From Massilia pinisoli (GTDB lineage: Bacteria > Pseudomonadota > Gammaproteobacteria > Burkholderiales > Burkholderiaceae_D): DNA of 64,000 nucleotides. Shown here one piece after another: positions 57,158 through 64,000 of the stretch. Position 1 is the first letter of the stretch; each line of letters begins with the position of its first letter. A program made the translations under genes and the position numbers. The stretch lies in assembly GCF_024753285.1 (NCBI RefSeq), contig NZ_JANUGW010000003.1, forward strand, positions 248,001 through 312,000. The letters are read 5' to 3'. The notes under the pieces are model-generated. The model worked only from the letters and a program-made list of their open reading frames with translations, ran no database searches and had not been told where the DNA came from.

Positions 57158-57640
57158 TCAGCCGAGGGCTTGCAGGCTGGGCTGCCAGTTGATGATGCGT
57201 TCGTAGACCGACTTCGGATCGGTGTCCGTCGCCAGCGCCGTGCGGATCGCTTCGTCCGAGAACAGTTCCGCGATCTCCGACAGGATCTCGAGGTGCTGTT
57301 GCGTGACGTGGTCCGGGATCAGGAGGAAGAACAGCAGCTTGACCGGCTGTCCGTCCGGCGACTCGAACGGAATCGGCTCGGCCAGGCGCACGAAGGCGGC
57401 CAGCGGCGCTTTCAGGCTCTTGCTGCCCTTGATGCGCCCGTGCGGCACGGCGACGCCGTGGCCGAGCCCCGTGGACCCGAGGCGCTCGCGCGCGAACAGA
57501 TTGTCCGACACGGTGGAGCGGGCGATGCCGCAGTTGTTCTCGAAGATCAGGCCGGCCTGCTCGAATGCGCGCTTCTTGCTCGACACTTCGATGTCGAGTT
57601 GCACGTTCTCGAGCGAGAGGATTTTGCTTAGATTAGTCAT
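57158..57640 (-). CDS. ptsN: nitrogen-PTS enzyme IIA (PtsN)
   Basis: Protein of 160 residues, a complete EIIA-fructose-like domain with the phosphorylated histidine in AVPHGRI (H67). It takes phosphate from NPr/HPr and controls potassium transport and other targets. First gene of a ptsN-hprK-rapZ operon. A GCACCC-TG-GGGTGC palindrome lies 20-33 bases upstream of its start. Confidence 0.94.
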   Translation of the reverse strand: MTNLSKILSLENVQLDIEVSSKKRAFEQAGLIFENNCGIARSTVSDNLFARERLGSTGLGHGVAVPHGRIKGSKSLKAPLAAFVRLAEPIPFESPDGQPVKLLFFLLIPDHVTQQHLEILSEIAELFSDEAIRTALATDTDPKSVYERIINWQPSLQALG

Positions 57641-57976
57641 AACACGCTTCTATTGCGGTGCACCCTGGGGTGCTTGCGAGCGGGAATTATAGGCCGGTTT
57701 TATGGCCGTGTAATTCGATTTCGCATGCCGGGGGCGCTCGTCAGATTTCGCCCGCCAATGCGGTGCGACCGGACCGTGCAGCCGGCTGCCAGGCATGCGC
57801 AATTTCCGCCACGAAATCCCGGGTTTCACGCATGAAACATCCGCCCGGGGCCTCTTTTGCCGATTTTTCTAGCGCTAAGTGATCGCTTTGCACATCCGGC
57901 GGCAGTGCCGCGGATGTCGCCGGAAACGTACAGTGTAGATGGGGACGAACGGCAAAAAATCACCCATCCGCACCAT
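57641..57976. other. 336-base gap between ptsN start and queF stop
   Basis: Contains the ptsN promoter region and the queF 3' end. Clear structures are the palindrome GCACCC-TG-GGGTGC at 57660-57673 and a hairpin near 57893-57930 (CACATCCGGCG paired with CGCCGG and CGGATG parts). Read on the minus strand, GATTTTTTGCC shortly after queF is a weak terminator tail. No gene is supported. Confidence 0.45.
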
Positions 57977-58807
57977 TCATTGACGCGCGGCACGCAAATT
58001 CGGCGGTTTGCCCGTGCTGAAATTGGCGCGCCAGGGATTGATGTCCAGGCCGCCGCGACGGGTGTAGCGCGCGTACACGGCCAGCTGGCTCGGCTTGCAC
58101 TGGCGCAGGATGTCCGTGAAGATGCGCTCGACACATTGCTCGTGGAATTCGTTGTGCTCGCGGAAACCGATCAGGTAGCGCAGCAGGCTTTCCTGGTCGA
58201 TCTGCGGACCGGCGTAGCGGATCTGCACGCTGCCCCAGTCCGGCTGGCCCGTGACGAGGCAGTTCGATTTGAGCAGGTGCGACACGAGGGTTTCCTCGAC
58301 CGCCGCTTCGTCGTGGTTGGCCTTGAGCAGTTCCGGCGAGGGATTGTAGTTGTCGATCTCGACGTCGAGGCGGTCGATCAAGAGGCCGTCCAGCTCGCCC
58401 ATCTTCAGCTTGCCGAAGTCCTCGGGCAACGTGAGCGCCGCATGCACGGGCGCGCCGAACGCGTTCGACAAGTCGTCGCGCAGCAGCGCGAGCAGGGCGT
58501 CCGTGTTGGCGAGGCGCGTCTGGTTGAACGAGTTCAGGTACAGCTTGAAGGACTTCGATTCGACGATGTTGGGCGAATCGGCAGGCACGGTGAACGTGGC
58601 GATGGCGACTTGCGGCTTGCCGCGCATGTTCAGCCACGACAGCTCGTAGGCATTCCAGATGTCGACCCCGAAGAAGGGCAGGGTGCCCGTCAGGCCGAGT
58701 TCGTCGCGCTTTTGCACGCGCGGGATGGGAAACAGCAGCTCCGGTGCGTATTCGGTCTGGTAGGCCGAATTTTTACCGAGAGGCGATTGTTCAGGGGTAT
58801 TGGTCAT
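57977..58807 (-). CDS. queF: NADPH-dependent 7-cyano-7-deazaguanine reductase QueF
   Basis: Protein of 276 residues, the long bimodular type like the E. coli enzyme. The catalytic Cys183 and Asp190 lie in [13 protein letters not shown], and the QueF motif [14 protein letters not shown] is at 83-96. It reduces preQ0 to preQ1 on the way to queuosine in tRNA. The ATG at 58807 is followed by [13 protein letters not shown]; a longer open frame upstream has no support. It stands alone. Confidence 0.94.
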   Translation of the reverse strand: MTNTPEQSPLGKNSAYQTEYAPELLFPIPRVQKRDELGLTGTLPFFGVDIWNAYELSWLNMRGKPQVAIATFTVPADSPNIVESKSFKLYLNSFNQTRLANTDALLALLRDDLSNAFGAPVHAALTLPEDFGKLKMGELDGLLIDRLDVEIDNYNPSPELLKANHDEAAVEETLVSHLLKSNCLVTGQPDWGSVQIRYAGPQIDQESLLRYLIGFREHNEFHEQCVERIFTDILRQCKPSQLAVYARYTRRGGLDINPWRANFSTGKPPNLRAARQ

Positions 58808-58953
58808 GGTGTTTTCTCGATGCCGGCCATGCGACGCGGGGTGGCCGCGTGCATCCCGTGAGGGTGAGTCGATGCCGGTCCGGCGGCGGCAAGGCGGCGT
58901 ATCGTACACCTTTCCGGGATTGGACGTGTGTCCCGTTAGCGCATGCGTTCAGG

Positions 58954-59064
58954 GTAGGGTGGACGGGTCTCCCGTCCACGCGGTGATAGTTTGCGCTAGC
59001 CGGATCGCGCACGAGAACGGAGCCGCCGTGTATCACCGCGTGGACGGCAAGCCGTCCACCCTAC
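58954..59064. repeat. GTAGGGTGG-family intergenic inverted repeat, copy 3
   Basis: 111 bases with 13-base perfect terminal repeats (GTAGGGTGGACGG and CCGTCCACCCTAC) and a 15-base perfect inner pair (GTCCACGCGGTGATA and TATCACCGCGTGGAC). Sits between the queF promoter side and the ilvA stop. Confidence 0.85.
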
Positions 59065-59072
59065 GGATCCGG

Positions 59073-60605
59073 TTACAGAAACAGCTTGTAGACCGGATTC
59101 GCGCTCTCGTCCCAATAGCGATACCCGAGCGTCGCGAGGAACTGGCGGAATTCGTCCATCTCGCCGGACGGCACTTGCAGCCCGACGAGGATGCGGCCCA
59201 CGTCGCCGCCCTGGTTCCGGTAGTGGAACAGCGAGATGTTCCAGTTCGGCGCCATGCTGTCCAGGAAGCGCATCAGCGCGCCCGGGCGTTCCGGGAATTC
59301 GAAGCGGTACAGCAGTTCGTCGTGCGCGAGGCCGCTCTTGCCGCCGACGAGGTGGCGCACGTGCTGCTTCGCGAGCTCGTCGTGCGTGAGGTCGAGCGTG
59401 CGGAAGCCATGTTCCTCGAACGTGCGCGCGACGGTGCCCGATTCGCTGCGGCTGCCGATCTGCACGCCGACGAAGACGTGGGCTTCGGCCTCGTCGCTGA
59501 TGCGGTAGTTGAACTCGGTGACGTTGCGCGGGCCGATCAGCGAGCAGAAACGCCTGAAGCTGCCGCGCTGCTCGGGGATCGTCACGGCGAACACGGCTTC
59601 GCGCGCCTCGCCCAGTTCGGCGCGTTCGGCCACGAAGCGCAGGCGGTCGAAGTTCATGTTGGCGCCGCACGCGACGGCGACCAGCGTCTCGCCGCGCACC
59701 GGGTTCTTCGTCATCTGCGAACGCTCCACGTACGCCTTCGCGCCCGCGATCGCGAGCGCGCCGGACGGCTCGACGATGCTGCGGGTGTCCGTGAACACGT
59801 CCTTGATGGCGGCGCACAGTGCGTCGTTGTCGACGATGATGATTTCGTCGACCAGTTGCTGGCACAGGCGGAACGTCTCGGCGCCGACGAGGCGCACGGC
59901 GGTGCCGTCCGCGAACAGGCCGACGTCGGACAGGGTCACGCGCTCGCCCGCCTTCAGGCTGCGCGCCATCGCGTCCGAATCGTTCGTCTGCACGCCGATG
60001 ATCTTGATGTCGGGACGGATCTGCTTCACGTACGCGGCCACGCCGCTGATCAGGCCACCGCCGCCGATCGCGAGGAAGATCGCGTGGATCGGGCCCGAAT
60101 GCTGGCGCAGGATCTCGACGCCGATCGTGCCCTGGCCGGCGATGACGTCCGGATCGTCGAACGGATGCACGAACGCGAGCTTCTGTTCCTTCTCCAGCAT
60201 CTGCGCGTGGTTGAACGCGTCCGTGTACGACTCGCCGTGCAGCACGACTTCCACGTTGCTGCCGCCGAACGCGCGCACCGCATCCACTTTCACGCTGGGC
60301 GTCGTGGTCGGCATGACGATCACGGCGCGGCACTTCAGGCGGGCCGCCGACATGGCGACGCCTTGCGCGTGGTTGCCCGCCGAGGCGCAAATGACGCCGC
60401 GGTTCAGTTGCGACTCCGACAGGTTCGCCATCTTGTTGTAGGCGCCGCGCAGCTTGAAGCTGAACACGCTCTGCATGTCTTCGCGCTTCAGGTAAATCTT
60501 GTTGTCGGTGCGCTTCGACAGGCTGGGAGCGTATTCCAGCGGGGTTTCGACGGCCACGTCGTAGACGCGCGCGGTGAGGATTTTCTTGAGGTAGTCGGTA
60601 GTCAT
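59073..60605 (-). CDS. ilvA: threonine ammonia-lyase, biosynthetic (IlvA)
   Basis: Protein of 510 residues that deaminates threonine to 2-oxobutyrate for isoleucine. The PLP lysine is K51 in SFKLRGAYNK; the phosphate-binding glycine loop is GGGGLISG near 184. Two C-terminal ACT-like domains at about 335-505 (AVFAVTIPEQRGSFRRF, YRFEFPERPGALMRF) mark the allosteric biosynthetic form, expected to be inhibited by isoleucine. The start at 60605 gives the usual N-terminus. Confidence 0.95.
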   Translation of the reverse strand: MTTDYLKKILTARVYDVAVETPLEYAPSLSKRTDNKIYLKREDMQSVFSFKLRGAYNKMANLSESQLNRGVICASAGNHAQGVAMSAARLKCRAVIVMPTTTPSVKVDAVRAFGGSNVEVVLHGESYTDAFNHAQMLEKEQKLAFVHPFDDPDVIAGQGTIGVEILRQHSGPIHAIFLAIGGGGLISGVAAYVKQIRPDIKIIGVQTNDSDAMARSLKAGERVTLSDVGLFADGTAVRLVGAETFRLCQQLVDEIIIVDNDALCAAIKDVFTDTRSIVEPSGALAIAGAKAYVERSQMTKNPVRGETLVAVACGANMNFDRLRFVAERAELGEAREAVFAVTIPEQRGSFRRFCSLIGPRNVTEFNYRISDEAEAHVFVGVQIGSRSESGTVARTFEEHGFRTLDLTHDELAKQHVRHLVGGKSGLAHDELLYRFEFPERPGALMRFLDSMAPNWNISLFHYRNQGGDVGRILVGLQVPSGEMDEFRQFLATLGYRYWDESANPVYKLFL

Positions 60606-60782
60606 GATCGATGCGGGCTGTTCGGGTTCCGGGGCGACGCTGACTGTCCTGCTTGGTGGGTAACCGAGGCGAGCAGTGCGGCAGCTTGGCTTGGTAGAGC
60701 CTGGCGTACCGTGTCGGTGCGAGATGTTTCTCCTCATTATAATGTACTCAACTTATCGTTCTGCCGTCCATTCTTTTTGCCG

Positions 60783-61286
60783 ATGATCGAATCCGCCGTC
60801 CTGTGGCTGCTGAAATTCCTTGCCGTGCCCACCGTCGGGCTCACGTCGGTATTCCTCATCGCCTTCGTCTCCGCCACCCTGCTGCCGCTCGGCTCGGAAC
60901 CGGCCGTCTTCGCCGTCGTGAAGGCGAATCCCGCCATGTTCTGGCCCGTGATCCTCGTCGCCACGCTGGGCAACACGCTGGGCGGCGTCGTCGACTACTG
61001 GATCGGCTACCGCGCCAAGGTCGCCTTCGCGAAGGAACGCACGTCGCGCTGGTTCCACTGGCTGAAGCGCTACGGCGCGAAGACGATGCTGCTGTCGTGG
61101 GTGCCCGGCATCGGCGACCCGCTATGCACCCTGGCGGGCTGGCTGCACCTGCCGTTCTGGCCCAGCGTGATCTATATGGCGATCGGCAAATTCGGGCGCT
61201 ACGTCTTCATGACCGTGACCTTGCTGTACATCCCGAACGGATGGTGGAAGTGGCTGGGGGAGATGAGCAGCAGGCTGTTCGGCTGA
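60783..61286 (+). CDS. YqaA-family (DedA/SNARE-associated) inner membrane protein
   Basis: Protein of 167 residues with about four hydrophobic segments. FVSATLLPLGSEPAVF near 28-43, TLGNTLGGVVDYWIGY near 61-76, and the pattern SWVPGIGDPLCTLAGW near 104-119 match the YqaA group of VTT-domain proteins, thought to take part in lipid scrambling or membrane homeostasis. It is divergent from ilvA. TATAAT at 60738-60743 is a possible -10 box 40 bases before the start, without a convincing -35. Confidence 0.87.
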   Translation: MIESAVLWLLKFLAVPTVGLTSVFLIAFVSATLLPLGSEPAVFAVVKANPAMFWPVILVATLGNTLGGVVDYWIGYRAKVAFAKERTSRWFHWLKRYGAKTMLLSWVPGIGDPLCTLAGWLHLPFWPSVIYMAIGKFGRYVFMTVTLLYIPNGWWKWLGEMSSRLFG

Positions 61287-61506
61287 GGGCGCCGCCATCC
61301 GGCGTGGATAAGATGCCTCTTCTTTCATCAAGCCGAGCTTTCGGCGGAAAATCTGTCGTTCAGCCAAAACAAATTTGAGCAGAAGCGTCGTTTTCTGTCT
61401 GTTTCTGCTTTCCTGGCGTTGCAAAAATTATTCCTTCCCCAGCGTGGTGCATCGCAATAAGCTAGAATAGACAGTCCTACGCGTCTGTACGACAGTCGAT
61501 CTCTCC

Positions 61507-64000
61507 ATGAACGCTCCTGCCAATATCCACGCCCTGCTCGAAGAAAACGCGCCGATTCGCCTGCGCGAGATCCCTTATAACTACACGTCGTTCTCCGATC
61601 GCGAGATCGTGATCCGACTGCTGGGCGAGTCATCGTGGCAGCTGCTGGACGAATTGCGCGGTGCCCGCCAGACGGGGCGCTCGGCGCGCATGCTGTACGA
61701 GGTCCTGGGCGACATCTGGGTCGTGCGCCGCAACCCGTACCTGCAGGACGACCTGCTGGACAACCCGAAGCGCCGCGCCAAGCTGATCGAGGCACTGCAC
61801 CACCGCCTGGCGGAAGTCGACAAGCGCCGCCTCACGGTGGACGCGGGCGAATCCGATCCGGCCACGGCCGCGCGCCGCAGCGCCGCCGTCGAACAGCTGC
61901 TCGTCGCCGCCCGCAAGGCCGTCGACGACTTCGGCAGCGAGTTCCGCCAGACGTACGACCTGCGCAAGCGCGCGAAGGCCGTGCTGGGCCGCTACACGGA
62001 TAAACGCAACATCCGCTTCGACGGCATGCACCGCACGTCGCACGTGACGGACGCCACCGACTGGCGCGTCGAATACCCGTTCCTCGTGCTGCTGCCCGAT
62101 TCGGAAGACGAGATGGCCGGCCTCGTGAAGGGCTGTATCGAACTCGGGCTGACCATCATTCCGCGCGGCGGTGGCACCGGCTACACGGGCGGCGCGATTC
62201 CGCTGTCGCCGATGTCGGCCGTGATCAACACGGAAAAGCTGCTGCAGATGGGCGAGGTCGAGATGACGCGCCTGCCGGGTGTCGACCGCGACTACGCGAC
62301 GATCTACACGGGCGCCGGCGTCGTCACGCAGCGCGTGTCGCAGGCCGCTGAAAAGGCCGGCTTCGTGTTCGCCGTCGACCCGACCTCCGCCCACGCGTCC
62401 TGCATCGGCGGGAACATCGCGATGAACGCGGGCGGCAAGAAGGCCGTCCTGTGGGGCACGGCACTGGATAACTTGGCGTCGTGGCGCATGGTCGACCCGA
62501 ACGGCGACTGGCTCGACGTCACGCGCATCGACCACAACCTGGGCAAGATCCACGATGCCCCGGTCGCCACGTTCAAGCTCGAATGGACGCACCCGTCCGA
62601 GAAGGGCGCGCCGAAAGGGGCGCCGTTCCGCACGGAGACGCTCGCCATCGAAGGCCGCCGCTTCCGCAAGGAAGGCCTCGGCAAGGACGTCACCGACAAA
62701 TTCCTCGCGGGCCTGCCGGGCATCCAGAAAGAGGGCACCGATGGCCTGATCACGTCGTCGCGCTGGATCCTGCACAAGATGCCGAAGTTCACGCGCACCG
62801 TCGCGCTGGAATTCTTCGGCCAGGCGCGCGATGCGATCCCGTCGATCGTCGAGATCAAGGATTACCTGGACAGCCTGCCGAAGAGCGGCAAGCCGGAATT
62901 CGAAAGCCTGCGCCTCGCGGGCCTCGAGCACCTCGACGAACGCTATCTGCGCGCCGTCGGCTACGCGACGAAATCGAAACGCGGCACCCTGCCGAAGATG
63001 GCGCTGTTCGGCGACATCGTCGGCGACGACGAGAACGCCGTCGCGCTGGCCACGTCGGAAGTCGTGCGCCTCGCGAACACGCGCGTGGGCGAGGGCTTCG
63101 TTGCCGTCAGCCCGGAAGCGCGCAAGAAATTCTGGCTCGACCGCTCGCGCACCGCGGCCATCGCGCGCCACACGAACGCCTTCAAGATCAACGAAGACGT
63201 CGTGATCCCGCTGAACCGCATGGGCGAGTACACGGACGGCATCGAGCGCATCAACGTCGAACTGTCGATCAAGAACAAGCTGCAGCTCGTCGAGGAACTG
63301 CACGCGTACTTCGCGGCCGGGCACCTGGAAGTGACGAAGGCGGACGATGCGACGGGCGAAGGCGTGTCGAAGGAAGAGATCCTCGGCGACCGTCCGCAGC
63401 AGGCGGACGACCTGCTGGCACGCGTGTCCGCGCGCTGGACGTGGATCCTGGCGAACCTCGACCAGCCGTTGGGTGACGTGCTCGGTCAACTGGCCGACCA
63501 TGGCCTCGATGGTTTGAGCGGCACGTTCCAGGCGCGCCTCGCGCAGCAGCCGGACGCGAAACTGTTCGACGTCGTGCAGGACCACACCGTGCGCGTCTCG
63601 TGGAAGCAGGAGCTCCGCGCGCCGCTGCGCCACATCTTCAACGGCGCGGCCTACGAACCGATCCTCGCCGAAGCCACCGCGATCCACAAGCGCGTGCTGC
63701 GTTCGCGCGTGTTCGTCGCGCTGCACATGCACGCGGGCGACGGCAACGTGCACACGAACCTGCCGGTGAACTCGGACGACTACGCGATGCTGCAGGACGC
63801 GCACAAGGCCGTCGAGCGCATCATGAAGCTGGCGCGCTCGCTGGACGGCGTCATCTCGGGCGAACACGGCATCGGCATCACGAAGCTGGAATTCCTCACC
63901 GACGACGAGATCCGCGACTTCCGCGACTACAAACAGCGCGTCGATCCGGAAGGCCGCTTCAACAAGGGCAAGCTGCTGAACAGCGACACGGCGTACGCCG
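61507..64000 (+). CDS. large FAD-linked oxidase (DUF3683/D-lactate dehydrogenase type), 3' end beyond window
   Basis: Open from the ATG at 61507 through the right edge; 831 codons are visible. The N-terminal DUF3683 region ([21 protein letters not shown]) leads to the FAD-binding PCMH domain, with [13 protein letters not shown] near 220 and [22 protein letters not shown] near 294-315. The FAD-oxidase C domain holds the metal-site [16 protein letters not shown] near 739. In Burkholderiales this family reaches about 1300 residues and adds a C-terminal 4Fe-4S/CCG domain, which would lie past 64,000. It probably oxidises D-lactate or a similar 2-hydroxyacid and feeds electrons to the quinone pool. 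Confidence 0.9.
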   Translation, partial: MNAPANIHALLEENAPIRLREIPYNYTSFSDREIVIRLLGESSWQLLDELRGARQTGRSARMLYEVLGDIWVVRRNPYLQDDLLDNPKRRAKLIEALHHRLAEVDKRRLTVDAGESDPATAARRSAAVEQLLVAARKAVDDFGSEFRQTYDLRKRAKAVLGRYTDKRNIRFDGMHRTSHVTDATDWRVEYPFLVLLPDSEDEMAGLVKGCIELGLTIIPRGGGTGYTGGAIPLSPMSAVINTEKLLQMGEVEMTRLPGVDRDYATIYTGAGVVTQRVSQAAEKAGFVFAVDPTSAHASCIGGNIAMNAGGKKAVLWGTALDNLASWRMVDPNGDWLDVTRIDHNLGKIHDAPVATFKLEWTHPSEKGAPKGAPFRTETLAIEGRRFRKEGLGKDVTDKFLAGLPGIQKEGTDGLITSSRWILHKMPKFTRTVALEFFGQARDAIPSIVEIKDYLDSLPKSGKPEFESLRLAGLEHLDERYLRAVGYATKSKRGTLPKMALFGDIVGDDENAVALATSEVVRLANTRVGEGFVAVSPEARKKFWLDRSRTAAIARHTNAFKINEDVVIPLNRMGEYTDGIERINVELSIKNKLQLVEELHAYFAAGHLEVTKADDATGEGVSKEEILGDRPQQADDLLARVSARWTWILANLDQPLGDVLGQLADHGLDGLSGTFQARLAQQPDAKLFDVVQDHTVRVSWKQELRAPLRHIFNGAAYEPILAEATAIHKRVLRSRVFVALHMHAGDGNVHTNLPVNSDDYAMLQDAHKAVERIMKLARSLDGVISGEHGIGITKLEFLTDDEIRDFRDYKQRVDPEGRFNKGKLLNSDTAYA

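Noticed and set aside
58800..60782. N-terminal extension of the YqaA frame through the ilvA region
   Set aside because: It is antisense to ilvA; the membrane protein family begins at the ATG at 60783.

Overview
The window is a high-GC betaproteobacterial chromosome segment. Gene content and order (kdsD-kdsC-lptC-lptA-lptB-rpoN-hpf; ptsN, hprK and rapZ nearby; EIIA-Ntr with HPr kinase; thiC under a TPP riboswitch; PEP-CTERM protein; giant YDG-repeat two-partner exoprotein; DUF3683-type FAD oxidase) point to Oxalobacteraceae, most likely the Massilia/Telluria/Duganella group. The taxon is an inference from gene families, not from a search.

Bases 1-12,500 are an accessory island with lower GC and looser spacing than the rest. 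It holds a three-gene minus-strand operon (IRG/dynamin-like GTPase, a second membrane-anchored GTPase with a degenerate G4 motif, and a coiled-coil membrane protein), a secreted HAF-repeat/PEP-CTERM protein, and an MmeI-like single-chain restriction-modification enzyme. It also holds a serine recombinase bracketed by two diverged copies of one small unknown protein, a zinc-ribbon/DUF559 nuclease, and a small XRE regulator beside a perfect palindrome. This has the look of a defence/mobility island. It ends near a direct repeat and a strong terminator at about 12.25-12.42 kb.

Bases 12,666-22,819 look like one surface/secretion operon: a secreted tail-collar-domain protein, a Sel1-repeat protein, a 2183-residue TpsA exoprotein with 17 YDG repeats, and its TpsB transporter. 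Bases 22,842-27,700 are a tartrate/D-malate utilisation locus (LysR regulator, tartrate dehydrogenase, DctA, glycerate kinase/hydroxypyruvate reductase family). A PhoX-family alkaline phosphatase behind a Pho-box-like element follows, then a thiCSGDE thiamine operon behind a TPP riboswitch, an alpha/beta hydrolase with a divergent LysR gene, and a MOSC protein.

Bases 37,268-44,417 form an eight-gene minus-strand operon of unknown substrate: GntR regulator, AprA/FrdA-like flavoprotein, 2x[4Fe-4S] ferredoxin, a complete SsuABC/TauABC-like importer, a HEAT-repeat protein and a DUF971 protein. A perfect palindrome lies just upstream of the regulator. It looks like a coupled uptake-and-redox pathway, possibly for an organosulfur compound.

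Bases 44,562-64,000 are mostly core genome: an esterase, a diguanylate cyclase, a Kef-type antiporter, the Kdo/Lpt/rpoN/hpf cluster, an acyl-CoA hydratase/hydrolase, convergent ptsN-hprK-rapZ, queF, ilvA, a YqaA membrane protein, and the 5' part of a large FAD-linked oxidase that runs off the right edge. A family of intergenic hairpin repeats beginning GTAGGGTGG occurs at least three times and twice supplies the stop codon of the neighbouring gene.
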